Positions 1 through 12,709 of a DNA stretch of 64,000 nucleotides are shown here, one piece after another (position 1 is the first letter of the stretch; each line of letters opens with the position of its first letter). The translations under genes and the position numbers were made by a program. This stretch comes from Hyphomicrobiales bacterium (GTDB lineage: Bacteria > Pseudomonadota > Alphaproteobacteria > Rhizobiales > Rhizobiaceae): NCBI GenBank assembly GCA_900467185.1, contig UBPA01000004.1, positions 124,001 through 188,000 of the forward strand. The letters are read 5' to 3'. Under the pieces are notes generated by a model. It was not told where the DNA came from, searched no databases, and saw only the letters and a program-made list of their open reading frames with translations.

Positions 1-359
1 GCCGGATCTACCATATCGGCGACACCGGCTTTCACGACGGCATCAACTATCGCGCCGCGGCCAAGACCTATGGCAGCTTCCGCCTCGCCATCCTGCCGAT
101 CGGAGCCTACGAGCCGCGCTGGTTCATGAAGGGCCAGCACCAGAACCCGGACGAGGCCATTCAGGGCATGCTTCTCGCGAACGCCGCCTTCGTCGTCGGC
201 CATCACTTCGCGACCATCCAGCTGACCGACGAGGCCATGGATGCGCCGGAACGGGCGCTGGCCGAGGCCCTCGCAAGACACGATGTCGATCCTGCCCGCG
301 TTCGCCCGCTCCACGCCGGCGAGGTCTTCGACGTGCCCCCGGAAAGGAACCCCGCATGA
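1..359 (+). CDS. MBL-fold metallo-hydrolase, NAPE-PLD-like (C-terminal part)
   Basis: The 5' end lies outside the window; the frame is open from base 3 and ends in TGA at 357-359, leaving about 118 residues. The fragment contains HIGDTGFHDG followed by LPIGAYEPRWFM and a following HQNPDEA. These are the C-terminal signatures of the metallo-beta-lactamase branch that includes N-acylphosphatidylethanolamine phospholipase D. The aspartate of GDTG and the histidine of the QHQNP stretch would be metal ligands in that family. The substrate in bacteria of this group is generally unknown. Its stop overlaps the ATG of the following ureohydrolase (ATGA), so the two are probably translated from one message. 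Confidence 0.8.
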   Translation, partial: RIYHIGDTGFHDGINYRAAAKTYGSFRLAILPIGAYEPRWFMKGQHQNPDEAIQGMLLANAAFVVGHHFATIQLTDEAMDAPERALAEALARHDVDPARVRPLHAGEVFDVPPERNPA

Positions 360-1315
360 CCGCCGGCACCTTTCACCAGCCGGTGGATGCCGCCGAGGTT
401 CCCCGCTTTGCCGGTCACTCGACCTTCATGCGGCTGCCCGCCGTTTCCGACGCGACCGGCCTCGACATCGCGCTCGTCGGCATTCCCTGGGATGGCGGCA
501 CGACCAACCGCGCCGGCGCCCGCCACGGGCCGCGCGAGGTCCGCAACCAGTCGAGCCTGATGCGGCGCGTCCATCATGTCACGCTGACCGAACCCTTCAG
601 CCTCGCCAATATCGCCGATGTCGGCGACATCAGCGTCAATCCGATCGACCTTCTCGACGGGTTGAAGCGGATCGAGACCGGCATGCGCGCCATCGTGGAT
701 GCCGGCGCCATCCCGCTGTCGGTCGGCGGCGATCATCTGACGACGCTGCCGGTCATGCGCGCGGTGGCGGCAGGCGGCTCGGTCGGCATGATCCATTTCG
801 ATGCCCATTCCGACACCAACGACACCTATTTCGGCGGCAACCCCTATACCCACGGCACGCCATTCCGCCGCGCGATCGAGGAAGGGCTGCTCGATCCGAA
901 CCGCACGGTGCAGATCGGCATTCGCGGCTCGATCTACGCGACCGACGAGCACGACTGGGCCCGCGCGCAAGGCATCCGCGTGATCTATATGGAGGAGTTC
1001 CTCCAGCGCAGCGTGGGAGACGTGATGGCGGAAGCCCGCGCGATTGCCGGCGATGGGCCGACCTATGTGAGCTTTGACATCGACTGCATCGACCCCTCCA
1101 TGGCGCCCGGGACGGGAACGCCCGAGATCGGCGGCTTTTCGACGCGCGAGGCGCAGGCTCTGGTCCGGCAGCTCGGCGGCGTCCGCATCGTTGGCGCGGA
1201 TGTGGTGGAGGTCGCCCCGCCCTTCGACGTCGCGGGCATGACGGCACTTGCCGGTGCGACCATCCTGTTCGAGTTGCTCTGCGTGATCGCGGAGGGTGTC
1301 GCCGCGCGCCGCTGA
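356..1315 (+). CDS. speB: agmatinase-family ureohydrolase
   Basis: A 319-residue, full-length member of the arginase/agmatinase family, which hydrolyses a guanidino group to urea plus an amine using two manganese ions. The metal-binding motifs are all present: GGDH with His127, HFDAHSD with His147, Asp149, His151 and Asp153, and FDIDCIDP with Asp241 and Asp243. The [13 protein letters not shown] segment is typical of agmatinase-like rather than arginase enzymes. Substrate choice within this branch (agmatine, guanidinobutyrate or guanidinopropionate) cannot be read from the sequence. The ATG overlaps the stop of the upstream metallo-hydrolase, so the gene probably shares its promoter. A 95-bp gap separates it from dapF. 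Confidence 0.85.
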   Translation: MTAGTFHQPVDAAEVPRFAGHSTFMRLPAVSDATGLDIALVGIPWDGGTTNRAGARHGPREVRNQSSLMRRVHHVTLTEPFSLANIADVGDISVNPIDLLDGLKRIETGMRAIVDAGAIPLSVGGDHLTTLPVMRAVAAGGSVGMIHFDAHSDTNDTYFGGNPYTHGTPFRRAIEEGLLDPNRTVQIGIRGSIYATDEHDWARAQGIRVIYMEEFLQRSVGDVMAEARAIAGDGPTYVSFDIDCIDPSMAPGTGTPEIGGFSTREAQALVRQLGGVRIVGADVVEVAPPFDVAGMTALAGATILFELLCVIAEGVAARR

Positions 1316-1410
1316 CGGCAAGCCGCATTGATCCCGGCCTCTGGTCATCCGGCGTATTTTCCGCCATATACGCCCTCTCGCAGGACCTTTGCGCAAGGGT
1401 ATGGACAGGC

Positions 1411-2340
1411 ATGGACACCACGGTCGAATTCGCAAGGATGAATGGGCTCGGCAATGCCATTCTGGTCGTGGACATGCGCGGCCGGAGCGATACCGTGACC
1501 CCGGCAGCCGCCATCGCGCTCAATGCCGATCCGCAGACGCGCTTCGACCAGATCATGGCGATCCATGATCCGAAGGCCTCGGGCACCGATGCCTGGATCG
1601 ACATCCTGAACTCCGACGGCACCAAGGCGCAGGCCTGCGGCAACGGCACGCGCTGCGTGGTGCAGGCGCTGGCGGCGGAAACCGGCCGCAAGACCTTCAC
1701 CTTTCACACGGTCGCCGGCGTCCTCAACGCCGAGGAACATGCCGACGGCACGATCTCGGTCGATATGGGCAAGCCGGTGTTCGACTGGAACCGCATTCCT
1801 CTGGCCGAAGACTTCCACGACACAAGCCGCATCGAGTTGCAGATCGGCCCGATCGACGATCCCGTGCTGCACTCGCCCTCCGTGATGTCGATGGGCAATC
1901 CGCATGCGGTCTTCTGGGTGGATCGCGACGTCATGTCCTACGATCTCGCGCGCTTCGGCCCGCTGCTCGAAAATCACCCGATGTTTCCCGAGCGCGCCAA
2001 TATCACGCTCGCGCAGGTGACATCGCAGAGCGGCATGACCACCCGCACCTGGGAACGCGGCGCCGGGCTGACGCTCGCCTGCGGCTCGGCGGCTTGCGCG
2101 GCGGCCGTCAGCGGCGCCCGCACCGGCCGCACCGGCCGCACCGTGGCGGTGACCGTTGCCAGCGCGGTGCCGGCCGGCGTGCTCACCATCGACTGGCGCG
2201 AGCGCGACGATCATGTCGTCATGACCGGCCCGGCCGCCTGGGAATGGTCCGGCCGAGTCGATCCGGCGACCGGCGCCTTCACGCGCGCTGCAGAAACCGG
2301 GAAGACCGGAGCGCAAGCGACAGGGGCGACGGCAGAGTGA
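1411..2340 (+). CDS. dapF: diaminopimelate epimerase
   Basis: A 309-residue cofactor-independent epimerase that converts LL- to meso-diaminopimelate for lysine and peptidoglycan synthesis in the cytoplasm. The two catalytic cysteines are visible: Cys76 in [10 protein letters not shown] and Cys224 in LACGSAACA. The N-terminus [13 protein letters not shown] is the usual family opening. A short Gly-Arg-Thr repeat (TGRTGRT) follows the second cysteine region, and the last 20 residues form an Ala/Thr-rich tail beyond the fold. The ATG at 1411 starts just before the conserved region. The TGA overlaps the GTG of mtaB by three bases, so the pair is translationally linked. Confidence 0.95.
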   Translation: MDTTVEFARMNGLGNAILVVDMRGRSDTVTPAAAIALNADPQTRFDQIMAIHDPKASGTDAWIDILNSDGTKAQACGNGTRCVVQALAAETGRKTFTFHTVAGVLNAEEHADGTISVDMGKPVFDWNRIPLAEDFHDTSRIELQIGPIDDPVLHSPSVMSMGNPHAVFWVDRDVMSYDLARFGPLLENHPMFPERANITLAQVTSQSGMTTRTWERGAGLTLACGSAACAAAVSGARTGRTGRTVAVTVASAVPAGVLTIDWRERDDHVVMTGPAAWEWSGRVDPATGAFTRAAETGKTGAQATGATAE

Positions 2341-3611
2341 GCGGCGTCGAGATCATCACCTTCGGCTGCCGCCTGAACACCTACGAATCCGAAGTGATGC
2401 GCGGCGCGGCCGAACAGGCGGGCCTCAACAATGCGGTGCTGGTGAACACCTGCGCGGTGACCGGCGAGGCTGTACGCCAGGCCCGCAAGGCGATCCGCCG
2501 CGCCCGGCGCGCGCACCCGGACGCCCGCATCATCGTCACCGGCTGCGCCGCCCAGACCGAGGCCGGCAGCTTTGCCGCCATGCCCGAAGTGGACGCCGTT
2601 CTCGGCAATGCGGAAAAGCTCGAGAGCCACGCCTATCGCGCTCTGCCCGACTTCGGCGTCGGCAGCGAGGAGAAGCTGCGCGTCAACGACATCATGAGCG
2701 TGCGCGAGACCGCGCCGCAGATGGTGCGGATGATCGAAGGCCATGTGCGCGCCTTCGTGCAGGTGCAGAACGGCTGCGACCACCGCTGCACCTTCTGCAT
2801 TATCCCCTATGGCCGCGGCAATTCCCGCTCGGTGCCGATGGGCGCCGTGGTCGATCAGGCCCGCATGCTGGTGGAGAACGGCTACCGCGAGATCGTGCTG
2901 ACCGGGGTGGACGCCACCAGCTATGGCGGCGACCTGGCCGGCACGCCGACGCTCGGCCTGCTGGCCAAGACCCTTCTGAAGCAGGTGCCGGAGCTTGCCC
3001 GCCTGCGCCTCTCCTCCATCGACAGCATCGAGGCCGACCGGCACCTGATCGACCTCATCGCCGACGAGCCACGCTTCATGCCGCACCTGCATCTCTCGCT
3101 GCAGCACGGCGACGACATGATCCTGAAGCGGATGAAGCGCCGGCATTCGCGGGCCGACGCGCTCGCCTTCATGAACGAGGCCCGTCGCCTGCGCCCCGGC
3201 ATCGCCTTCGGCGCCGACATGATCGCCGGCTTTCCGACGGAGACGGAAGAGATGTTCGCGCAAGCCGGAACGCTGGCGCAGGAAGCAGGGATCGCAAGCC
3301 TGCACGTCTTCCCCTACAGTCCACGCGAAGGCACGCCCGCCGCCCGCATGCCGCAGCACGACCCGCTGCTGATCCGGGAGCGCGCCGCACGCCTGCGCGC
3401 CATCGGCGAGGAGCTGGCACGCGACCACCTGACCTCCATGGTCGGCACCGCGCAGACCGTGCTGGTGGAAAGCAACGGCACCGGCCACACGGAGAATTTC
3501 ACCCGCGTCGCGACACCGGGGCTCGAGCCCCGGTCGCTGGCCGCGACGACGATCACGGGCCACGATGGCAAGAACCTCTCCATCGCCACCGCCGAAAGAC
3601 AGGCCGCCTGA
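2337..3611 (+). CDS. mtaB: tRNA t6A37 methylthiotransferase MtaB
   Basis: A 424-residue radical SAM methylthiotransferase that adds a methylthio group to N6-threonylcarbamoyladenosine at tRNA position 37. The N-terminal UPF0004 domain has [15 protein letters not shown] and TGCAAQ with its three cluster cysteines. The radical SAM cluster is Cys147, Cys151 and Cys154 in CDHRCTFC, and a TRAM-like domain closes the protein. The frame is open upstream into dapF, but homologues begin at [10 protein letters not shown], so I use the GTG at 2337, which overlaps the dapF stop (GTGA). dapF-mtaB-ftsY is a conserved rhizobial order. Confidence 0.93.
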   Translation: MSGVEIITFGCRLNTYESEVMRGAAEQAGLNNAVLVNTCAVTGEAVRQARKAIRRARRAHPDARIIVTGCAAQTEAGSFAAMPEVDAVLGNAEKLESHAYRALPDFGVGSEEKLRVNDIMSVRETAPQMVRMIEGHVRAFVQVQNGCDHRCTFCIIPYGRGNSRSVPMGAVVDQARMLVENGYREIVLTGVDATSYGGDLAGTPTLGLLAKTLLKQVPELARLRLSSIDSIEADRHLIDLIADEPRFMPHLHLSLQHGDDMILKRMKRRHSRADALAFMNEARRLRPGIAFGADMIAGFPTETEEMFAQAGTLAQEAGIASLHVFPYSPREGTPAARMPQHDPLLIRERAARLRAIGEELARDHLTSMVGTAQTVLVESNGTGHTENFTRVATPGLEPRSLAATTITGHDGKNLSIATAERQAA

Positions 3612-3643
3612 CATGAGCGGCCCCGCAGGTTTCAGGATATAAG

Positions 3644-5038
3644 ATGGCGTTCGACTTCCTCAAAAGGGTCTTCACATTCGACCAGGTACCGCCGGAAGCG
3701 CCCGTGGCCGACGAGCGTGCGCCGGATACGGTGACACCGGACCCGGTCGCCCGGGAGACGCGTGCGTCCGAACCGGCCCATCCCGCCGAGACGGTCCCGC
3801 AAGACACGCTGCCCGTCGCCGAAGATCCGGTCCTGGCCGAAGAAATCGCCACGGCCGGCGGCCCTTCGGCCGATGACGAAGTCGATGAACCGGCGGACGA
3901 GGGGCAGGATACCGAGGAGCCGCTGCTTCCGCTGCCGGCCGTCGAGGACATCGGCGATCTCGGCGTGGTGCCGCTGTCGCTGCTTCAAGCGGAGGCGGAG
4001 CTTGCCCCCGGCGAAAGCCCGACCGCCGATCTCGACCGTCCGCGCGACATCTCCGCTTTGCCCGCAGGCTTTGCCACGGGGCCGGCGCCCGAGCCGGAGG
4101 CCGTGCCCGAAGGCGAACGCCTCACCTGGTTCCAGCGCCTGCGCGCCGGCCTGTCGCGCACCTCCTCGCAGCTGACCGGCCAGATCACGGCGCTCTTCAC
4201 CAAGCGCAAGCTGGACGACGCGACACTCGAAGAGCTGGAAGATCTGCTGATTCAGGCCGACCTCGGCGTCGAGACGGCGCTGCGCATCACCGATACGCTC
4301 GCCTCCGAGCGCTACGGCCGCGACGTTTCCAGCGCGGATGTCTCGCGCATCATGGCAGCCGAGATCACAAAGGTTCTCACGCCCGTCGCCAGGCCCCTGC
4401 AGCTCGATCTCAACCACCGCCCCCACGTCATCCTCGTCGTCGGCGTCAACGGCACAGGCAAGACGACCACCATCGGCAAGCTCGCCGCCAAGCTCTCGGG
4501 CGCCGGCTTGAAGGTCATGCTCGCCGCCGGCGATACGTTCCGCGCCGCCGCCATCGAGCAGCTGAAGATCTGGGCGGAACGGACGAACAGCCACATCGTC
4601 TCCTCGAAGCTCGGCGCTGACGCCGCGGGCTTGGCCTACGAGGCCTTCGAGGAAGCGCGCCGGCAGAAGAGCGACGTGCTGATCATCGACACCGCCGGGC
4701 GCCTGCAGAATCGCACGGAGCTGATGGCCGAGCTTGAAAAGATCGTCCGTGTGCTCGGCAAGCTCGATCCGGATGCACCGCACACCGTGCTGCAGACGCT
4801 GGACGCGACCACCGGACAGAATGCGCTCAACCAGGTCGAGATCTTCCGCAACGTCGCCGGCGTCAACGGGCTGATCATGACCAAGCTCGACGGAACGGCG
4901 CGCGGCGGCATCCTCGTCGCCATCTCCGCCAAGCACAAGCTGCCGGTCTACTTCATCGGCGTCGGCGAGGGGATCGACGACCTCGAACCCTTCGAGGCCC
5001 AGGATTTCGCCGAGGCGATTGCCGGAATTGCGGACTGA
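3644..5038 (+). CDS. ftsY: signal recognition particle receptor FtsY
   Basis: A 464-residue SRP receptor GTPase that docks ribosome-nascent-chain/SRP complexes at the inner membrane. About the first 150 residues are acidic and Pro/Ala-rich, the usual membrane-associating A domain of FtsY. The NG domain follows with G1 at GVNGTGKTT (Gly267-Thr275), then GDTFRAAA, DTAGR and TKLDGTARGG. It starts 32 bp after mtaB. The last base of its TGA is the first base of the next ATG. Confidence 0.97.
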   Translation: MAFDFLKRVFTFDQVPPEAPVADERAPDTVTPDPVARETRASEPAHPAETVPQDTLPVAEDPVLAEEIATAGGPSADDEVDEPADEGQDTEEPLLPLPAVEDIGDLGVVPLSLLQAEAELAPGESPTADLDRPRDISALPAGFATGPAPEPEAVPEGERLTWFQRLRAGLSRTSSQLTGQITALFTKRKLDDATLEELEDLLIQADLGVETALRITDTLASERYGRDVSSADVSRIMAAEITKVLTPVARPLQLDLNHRPHVILVVGVNGTGKTTTIGKLAAKLSGAGLKVMLAAGDTFRAAAIEQLKIWAERTNSHIVSSKLGADAAGLAYEAFEEARRQKSDVLIIDTAGRLQNRTELMAELEKIVRVLGKLDPDAPHTVLQTLDATTGQNALNQVEIFRNVAGVNGLIMTKLDGTARGGILVAISAKHKLPVYFIGVGEGIDDLEPFEAQDFAEAIAGIAD

Positions 5039-5412
5039 TGCAGATGGCCGGGGTTGTGCGCGAGCTTGCCTGTCATTGCGGTGAAATCCGCCTAAGCTGC
5101 GATGCGCCGCTGACGAGCGTTATCGAATGCAACTGCTCGACCTGCGGCCGGACCGGCATCCTGCACTGGAAAGTCCCCGCGGCCTCGTTGAGTTTGACGA
5201 GTCAAAGGATCGGACTGTCAACCTATGCCTGGCGCGGCTTGCACGAAGGGCAGCATTTCTGCCGCATTTGCGGAACAGCGATGATGCGGACCGGCTATCC
5301 GGGAGATCGCGTGTCATTGAACGCGCGATGTATAGTCGGCATTGATGTCTTCGATCTGGAGACCATTCGCTACGATGGCCGCAATAAGATGCCGCCAGGA
5401 CCGACGCTTTAA
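5038..5412 (+). CDS. GFA (CENP-V/Gfa) family protein
   Basis: A 124-residue protein of the glutathione-dependent formaldehyde-activating enzyme fold, a small zinc-binding domain. Zinc ligand cysteines are visible in CHC (12 and 14), in NCSTC (33 and 36 with Cys31 nearby) and in CRIC (75 and 78). The known enzyme of this fold condenses formaldehyde with glutathione, but most family members have no demonstrated activity, so I assign family only. The start at 5038 overlaps the ftsY stop by one base (TGATG), implying co-translation. The gene ends just before ispZ. Confidence 0.85.
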   Translation: MQMAGVVRELACHCGEIRLSCDAPLTSVIECNCSTCGRTGILHWKVPAASLSLTSQRIGLSTYAWRGLHEGQHFCRICGTAMMRTGYPGDRVSLNARCIVGIDVFDLETIRYDGRNKMPPGPTL

Positions 5413-5428
5413 CGAAAGAATGGATGCC

Positions 5429-6091
5429 ATGTCCTCGACTACGCCGACCCCCGCCGAGCGTCACCATCCGGGCCTCAAGCTCGCGCTGGAACTCGGGCCC
5501 CTGCTGATCTTCTTCTTCGCCAATCTGCGCGGACCCTGGCTTGCCGAGACCTTTCCGGTGCTGACCGAACTCGGCGGCCCGCTGTTCATCGCCACCGGCC
5601 TCTTCATGGCGGCCACGGTGATCTCCCTGCTCGTGTCGAAGATCGTGCTTGGCCACCTCCCCGTCATGCCCTTCGTTTCGGGCATCGTCGTCGTCGTGTT
5701 CGGCTCGCTGTCGATCTGGCTGCAGAACGACACCTTCATCAAGATGAAGCCGACCATCGTCAACACGCTGTTCGGTGCGGTGCTTCTCGGTGGCCTGTTC
5801 TTCGGCAAGTCGCTGCTCGGCCACGTCTTCAATGCCGCCTTCCAGCTGGACGCGGCCGGATGGCGCAAGCTGACGCTGCGCTGGGGTATCTTCTTCCTGT
5901 TTCTGGCCGTTCTCAACGAAGTCGTCTGGCGCGGCGCCGCCGTCTGGTATGCGCCCGATGCGCAGGCCGCCGACGATTTCTGGGTAGCGTTCAAGGTTTG
6001 GGGCACCATGCCGATCACCATTCTCTTCACCATGGCGCAGATGCCACTCATCCTGCGGCACTCTGTCGAAACCGCATCCGACAAGACATGA
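5429..6091 (+). CDS. ispZ: septation protein A / inner membrane protein YciB
   Basis: A 220-residue polytopic inner membrane protein of the YciB/IspZ family, linked to cell-envelope synthesis and division. The conserved opening [20 protein letters not shown] is followed by several hydrophobic segments and the family-typical [21 protein letters not shown]. The reading frame is open to 5342. I choose the ATG at 5429 because GAAAGA ends about ten bases upstream; the ATG at 5420 would put that site almost on the start codon. The stop overlaps the next ATG (ATGA). Confidence 0.87.
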   Translation: MSSTTPTPAERHHPGLKLALELGPLLIFFFANLRGPWLAETFPVLTELGGPLFIATGLFMAATVISLLVSKIVLGHLPVMPFVSGIVVVVFGSLSIWLQNDTFIKMKPTIVNTLFGAVLLGGLFFGKSLLGHVFNAAFQLDAAGWRKLTLRWGIFFLFLAVLNEVVWRGAAVWYAPDAQAADDFWVAFKVWGTMPITILFTMAQMPLILRHSVETASDKT

Positions 6092-6684
6092 CGGCCGCTC
6101 CCTCACCGGTCGAAGCCCTGCCCCGCAGCCGCACGCTGCTGTGGATCGGCGCCTGCCTCGCCGTGCTGGCATGTCAGGTGGCCGTGGAGCTGTTCATGGG
6201 CCGCACGCCAATCTGCACCTGCGGTACCGTCAAGCTGTTCGAGCCGGTGGTCAACAGCCCCGGCAATTCCCAGCACCTCGCCGACTGGTACACGCCGTCG
6301 CACATCATCCACGGCTTCCTGTTCTACGCGCTGACCGCCTGGCTCTTCCCGAGAAAGCCGCTCGCCGCCCGGCTCTTCGTCGCGACCCTCATCGAGGCCA
6401 GCTGGGAACTGCTGGAGAACTCACCCATCATCATCGAGCGCTATCGCTCCGCGACCGTCTCGCTGAACTATGTCGGCGACAGCGTGCTGAACTCGGCCAT
6501 GGACACCGTCTTCATGGCGCTTGGCTTTCTCGCCGCCGCCCGCCTGCCCGTCGCCGTGACGATCGCCATCGCGGTTCTTTTCGAACTCTTCACCGGCTGG
6601 CTGATTCGCGACAACCTGACGCTCAACGTGCTGATGCTCGTCTGGCCGATGGACGCGGTGAAGGCGTGGCAGGGCGCGCTTTAG
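6088..6684 (+). CDS. DUF2585 (UPF0314) membrane protein
   Basis: A 198-residue membrane protein of the DUF2585/UPF0314 family, common in Rhizobiales and without a known function. There are about five hydrophobic segments and the family hallmark [20 protein letters not shown] region followed by [18 protein letters not shown]. The ATG is inside the ispZ stop (ATGA). Its TAG at 6682-6684 overlaps the TAA of the convergent ccmG at 6681-6683, leaving no intergenic space. Confidence 0.85.
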   Translation: MTAAPSPVEALPRSRTLLWIGACLAVLACQVAVELFMGRTPICTCGTVKLFEPVVNSPGNSQHLADWYTPSHIIHGFLFYALTAWLFPRKPLAARLFVATLIEASWELLENSPIIIERYRSATVSLNYVGDSVLNSAMDTVFMALGFLAAARLPVAVTIAIAVLFELFTGWLIRDNLTLNVLMLVWPMDAVKAWQGAL

Positions 6685-7280
6685 GAGCCCGCAGACGCCT
6701 TCTCGATCGCCGGCATGAGGCCTTCCCGCAGGCTGCGGTCGTCGAAGGGGCCGACACGCTTGTAGAGGATCGTGCCGTCGGCGCCGACGAGGTAGGATTC
6801 CGGAATGCCGTAGACGCCCCAGTCGATCGCGGCGCGGCCGCGCGGATCGACGCCGATGGCGGAGAAGGGATTGCCGAGTTCGCCGAGGAAACGCAGCGCG
6901 TTGTCCGTCTGGTCCTTGTAGTTGATGCCGACGACCTGCAGGCGCGGGTCCTTCGCCAGAGCGAGGATGACAGGGTTCTCCGCACGGCAGGGCACGCACC
7001 AGGACGCCCAGACATTGACGAGCGTCAGCTTGCCCTTCACCGCGGCATCCGTCAGCGCGGGCATGGGCGCATCCTTCAGCGTCGCACCTTCGAGCGCCGG
7101 CAGAGCGAGCGAGGGCGCCTTCGTGCCGATGAGCGCGGACGGGATTTCGCTGATATCGCGACCGGAATCGAGCTGGCTCCAGAATACGGCGGCAAGGCAG
7201 GCAAAGACGGTCAGCGGCAGCAGCGCGAGCGCGAGGCGACCTTTCGTCGTCGGACCCCGGCTGTCCGGCAGGTCGCTCAC
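6681..7280 (-). CDS. ccmG: cytochrome c maturation thiol:disulfide protein CcmG/DsbE
   Basis: A 199-residue membrane-anchored, periplasmic thioredoxin-like protein that reduces apocytochrome c or the CcmH-type partner before haem attachment. One N-terminal hydrophobic helix (residues 15-35) precedes a thioredoxin fold with the redox motif WCVPC (Cys95, Cys98) and the cis-proline region GIPESYLV. The frame is open upstream, but the GTG at 7280 overlaps the ccmD stop (GTGA) and gives the expected length. It is the last gene of the ccm run. Confidence 0.92.
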   Translation of the reverse strand: MSDLPDSRGPTTKGRLALALLPLTVFACLAAVFWSQLDSGRDISEIPSALIGTKAPSLALPALEGATLKDAPMPALTDAAVKGKLTLVNVWASWCVPCRAENPVILALAKDPRLQVVGINYKDQTDNALRFLGELGNPFSAIGVDPRGRAAIDWGVYGIPESYLVGADGTILYKRVGPFDDRSLREGLMPAIEKASAGS

Positions 7281-7444
7281 GGCGCACCTCCGCCGGCAGA
7301 GCGGCGGCGGATGCCGGCTTCCTCCAGCGCCTGCAATTCGCGGCGCCGGGCGCGCGCGTCCAGAACGACCCAGCTGACAAGGCCGGCGACCACGAGAAGC
7401 GCGGCACCATAGCTGGCGGCGACGTAGGCCAGATGCGCACTCAT
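7277..7444 (-). CDS. ccmD: haem exporter protein CcmD
   Basis: A 55-residue protein with one transmembrane helix (about residues 8-29) followed by a basic RARRRELQALEEAGIRRR segment, the standard shape of CcmD. CcmD assists release of holo-CcmE from the CcmABC complex. It sits between ccmC and ccmG with four-base overlaps on both sides, the normal position. It is too short for many gene finders. Confidence 0.88.
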   Translation of the reverse strand: MSAHLAYVAASYGAALLVVAGLVSWVVLDARARRRELQALEEAGIRRRSAGGGAP

Positions 7445-8199
7445 GCGGACGCCGCCCCGCGCGCGGCCTGCCGGCGCATGGCCGCAATCCGGCGCCGCCA
7501 GATCTCCGTGCGCATGGCGGCCAGATGCAGCGTGAAGAACAGGCAGGTGAAGGCGAGGGCCATCACCAGCAGCGGGCGCCGGAACTCCGGATCGATCGCC
7601 GAACCGCCGAGCCGCAGCACACTTGCCGGCTGGTGCAGCGTGTTCCACCAGTCGACGGAGAACTTGATGATCGGGATGTTGACGAAGCCGACCAGGATGA
7701 GCACCGCTGCGACCTTCGCCGCCCGGCCGGCATCGTCCATGGCACGGTTGAGGGCGATCAGGCCGAGATACATCAGGAACAGAATGAAAAACGAGGTCAG
7801 CCGCGCATCCCACACCCACCAGGTTCCCCACATCGGCTTGCCCCAGAGCGAGCCGGTGACGAGCGCCAGCGCCGTGAAGCCGGCACCGATCGGTGCTGCG
7901 CATTTCGCCGCGACGTCGGCCAGCGGATGGCGCCAGACGAGCGTGCCGAGCGCGGAGGCCGCCATGACCGTATAGCCCATCATGGCGAGCCAGGCGGCGG
8001 GCACGTGGATGTACATGATCCGCACCGTCTCGCCCTGCTGGTAGTCGGCGGCGGTCGTAAAACAGAGCGTCAGGCCAATGGCGAAGAGCAGCACTGTCAG
8101 GCTCGCAAGCCATGGCAGCAGACGCCCGGCCAGCGCGACGAAGCGCGTCGGATTGGCAAGGTCGGTAAAGCTGCGAATGGCAAGGCTTCTCTCACGCAT
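7441..8199 (-). CDS. ccmC: haem transporter / CcmE haem-loading protein CcmC
   Basis: A 252-residue, six-helix inner membrane protein that loads haem onto CcmE. The tryptophan-rich haem-handling motif WGTWWVWD is at residues 124-131, and histidine 65 in YIHVP is one of the axial ligands expected on the periplasmic side. The start at 8199 leaves 70 bp from the end of ccmB. The stop overlaps the ccmD start (ATGA). Confidence 0.93.
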   Translation of the reverse strand: MRERSLAIRSFTDLANPTRFVALAGRLLPWLASLTVLLFAIGLTLCFTTAADYQQGETVRIMYIHVPAAWLAMMGYTVMAASALGTLVWRHPLADVAAKCAAPIGAGFTALALVTGSLWGKPMWGTWWVWDARLTSFFILFLMYLGLIALNRAMDDAGRAAKVAAVLILVGFVNIPIIKFSVDWWNTLHQPASVLRLGGSAIDPEFRRPLLVMALAFTCLFFTLHLAAMRTEIWRRRIAAMRRQAARGAASA

Positions 8200-8269
8200 G
8201 CGACCTCTCTACCAAGTTCGCGAGGCCTCTTCAATGAACGTCGCAGCCCCCGCGATGGTCACCTTTGCG

Positions 8270-8929
8270 TCATTCCGACGAGGCCCGCAGCGCCACGGCG
8301 GCCGCGGCCGGGCCGATGACGGCGAAGAACAGGCTGATGGCGATCAGGATCAGGAAGGGCGGCAGGAAGGGCGCGGGATCCTCGACGGCGGCATAGGCCG
8401 CGCTGACCCCGAAGATGAGCACGGGAACGACCAGCGGCAGCACGAGGATGGAGACGAGAAGCCCGCCGCGCGGCAGGGCCACTGCGACGGCTGCCCCCAT
8501 CGCGCCGATCAGCGTGATTGCCGGCGTGCCCGCCAGAAGCGTCAGCATGGTGGCAAGGATCGCCGCCGGCTCCATGTTGAGGAAGAGGCCGAGCAGCGGC
8601 GAGATGAGCACGAGCGGCAGGCCGGAGGCGGTCCAGTGCGCGAGGCACTTGACGAAGACGACGAGCACCAGCGGTGTCTCCTGCATCAGCATCACATCCA
8701 GAGCGCCGTCCTCGCGCTCCGCCTGGAACAGCCGGTCGAGCCCGAGCAGCGAGGCGAGCAGCGCGCCGATCCACAGCATCGCCGGCCCGACCCGCGCCAG
8801 GAGCTTCAGGTCCGGCCCGAGCCCGAAGGGCACGACAGCGACGACCGCCAGGAAAAACAGGATGCCGGTCAGCGCGCCGCCGCCGGCCCGCGTCGCAAGC
8901 TTCAGGTCGCGCAGATAGAGAGCCATCAT
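8270..8929 (-). CDS. ccmB: haem exporter permease CcmB
   Basis: A 219-residue, six-helix permease that pairs with the CcmA ATPase; together they drive release of haem-loaded CcmE. FLFQAERED-like residues (LFQAEREDGALDVML) form the conserved CcmB cytoplasmic loop. Two ATG codons lie in tandem (8929 and 8926); the first overlaps the ccmA stop and is taken as the start. Confidence 0.93.
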   Translation of the reverse strand: MMALYLRDLKLATRAGGGALTGILFFLAVVAVVPFGLGPDLKLLARVGPAMLWIGALLASLLGLDRLFQAEREDGALDVMLMQETPLVLVVFVKCLAHWTASGLPLVLISPLLGLFLNMEPAAILATMLTLLAGTPAITLIGAMGAAVAVALPRGGLLVSILVLPLVVPVLIFGVSAAYAAVEDPAPFLPPFLILIAISLFFAVIGPAAAAVALRASSE

Positions 8930-9564
8930 GCCGGCACCGCAAAGCCGGACATGGTCAGCGTCTGCGCACCGGGCACGTCCAGAGCCTGGTGCGTGGCGGC
9001 GATGACGATGCCGCCCGCAGCGCGATGTCCGGCGATCAGTGCCTCCACCATCCGCTCGCTCGCCGTATCGAGCGCTGCCGTCGGCTCGTCCAAGAGCCAG
9101 ACGGGGCGGTGTGCGACCAGAAGCCGGGCGAGTGCTGCGCGGCGCTGCTGCCCGGCCGAGAGATAGCCGAACGGCAGATGACCGAGGCCCCCGAGGCCCA
9201 CCGTCTCCAGCGCGGCCTCCGGAGGGACCGTCGGATCCGTATCGCCCGACCGACTGCTAAAGCGGGACCAGAACACGAGATTCTCCGCAACCGTCAGGTC
9301 GCGCTTCATGGCGTTGCGATGTCCGAGATAGTGGAGTGATTCGCGCACCGGCGCCGTGGGATCGGCGGCCCCTTCGAGCAGGATCGTGCCGCTGTCGGCC
9401 GGATGAAGGCCGGCGAGTGTGCGGAGAAAAGTGGACTTTCCGGTGCCGTTTCGACCGGTCACCAGCAGGGCATCGCCGGCATCGAGAACGAGGCAAACCG
9501 CCCGGAAGATCGGGTCTTCGCCGCGGCTGGCGCCCAGCCCGTCCACGCGCAGGCGAAATGGCAT
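8926..9564 (-). CDS. ccmA: haem exporter ATP-binding protein CcmA
   Basis: A 212-residue ABC ATPase. Walker A is GRNGTGKST (residues 37-45), the signature is LSAGQQRR and Walker B is VWLLDEPT. Short length and position at the head of the ccmA-B-C-D-G run identify it as CcmA. It is divergent from acnA, with a 261-bp gap that must contain both promoters. Confidence 0.93.
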   Translation of the reverse strand: MPFRLRVDGLGASRGEDPIFRAVCLVLDAGDALLVTGRNGTGKSTFLRTLAGLHPADSGTILLEGAADPTAPVRESLHYLGHRNAMKRDLTVAENLVFWSRFSSRSGDTDPTVPPEAALETVGLGGLGHLPFGYLSAGQQRRAALARLLVAHRPVWLLDEPTAALDTASERMVEALIAGHRAAGGIVIAATHQALDVPGAQTLTMSGFAVPA

Positions 9565-9628
9565 TCATCGTCCTTTTACGACGTTGGTCGCATTGAAAAA
9601 AATTGTCTCGAATTGACGGCGTTCGATC

Positions 9629-9657
9629 TGGCACGTTTTGGCGAAATTATCTATAAC
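9629..9657 (+). promoter_or_regulatory. possible acnA promoter
   Basis: In the ccmA/acnA divergent gap, TGGCAC (9629-9634) and TATAAC (9652-9657) are separated by 17 bases. The -10 match is good and the -35 match is weak. It would give a leader of about 160 bases before the acnA GTG. No other clear element was found in this gap. Confidence 0.3.
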
Positions 9658-9825
9658 GCGCCCAACACGCCAGCGGTCGGCGTGAATTTCATCCTAGCGC
9701 CGAACATGGAAGTTTTTCCACGTGCGGACAGCGGAAATGACCGTACCCGCATCCCAATCTGCGCCTTCAGGCGCTCGGGCGTTCGCACGTCAGTTTATGG
9801 CGATCAGACGGAACGGGGTATCTCA

Positions 9826-12516
<2,691 letters not shown>

Positions 12517-12540
12517 GGCGTCACGACCTGACAATTGCGA

Positions 12541-12565
12541 AGGCCGGAACCCCGTTCCGGCCTTT
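12541..12565 (+). terminator. acnA intrinsic terminator
   Basis: A perfect 10-bp stem AGGCCGGAAC / GTTCCGGCCT with a three-base loop starts 24 bases after the acnA stop and is followed by a short T run. Confidence 0.8.
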
Positions 12566-12709
12566 GGCATGTCCGGTGTCCGGATATCGTCGCCTCGAAA
12601 AATTTCACTCCAACGTGACTTTGTGTTGAGGACGCTGCGGCGTATGAAAGAGCGGTTTCCGGCTGCCGCAATCCTGCCCGAATTGGAATCTGCCCGAAGT
12701 GGACCCTGC

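Noticed and set aside
9403-9825. In-frame N-terminal extension of acnA
   Set aside because: It overlaps ccmA antisense and the promoter gap; aconitases of this type begin at the SKSLDSF sequence at 9826.
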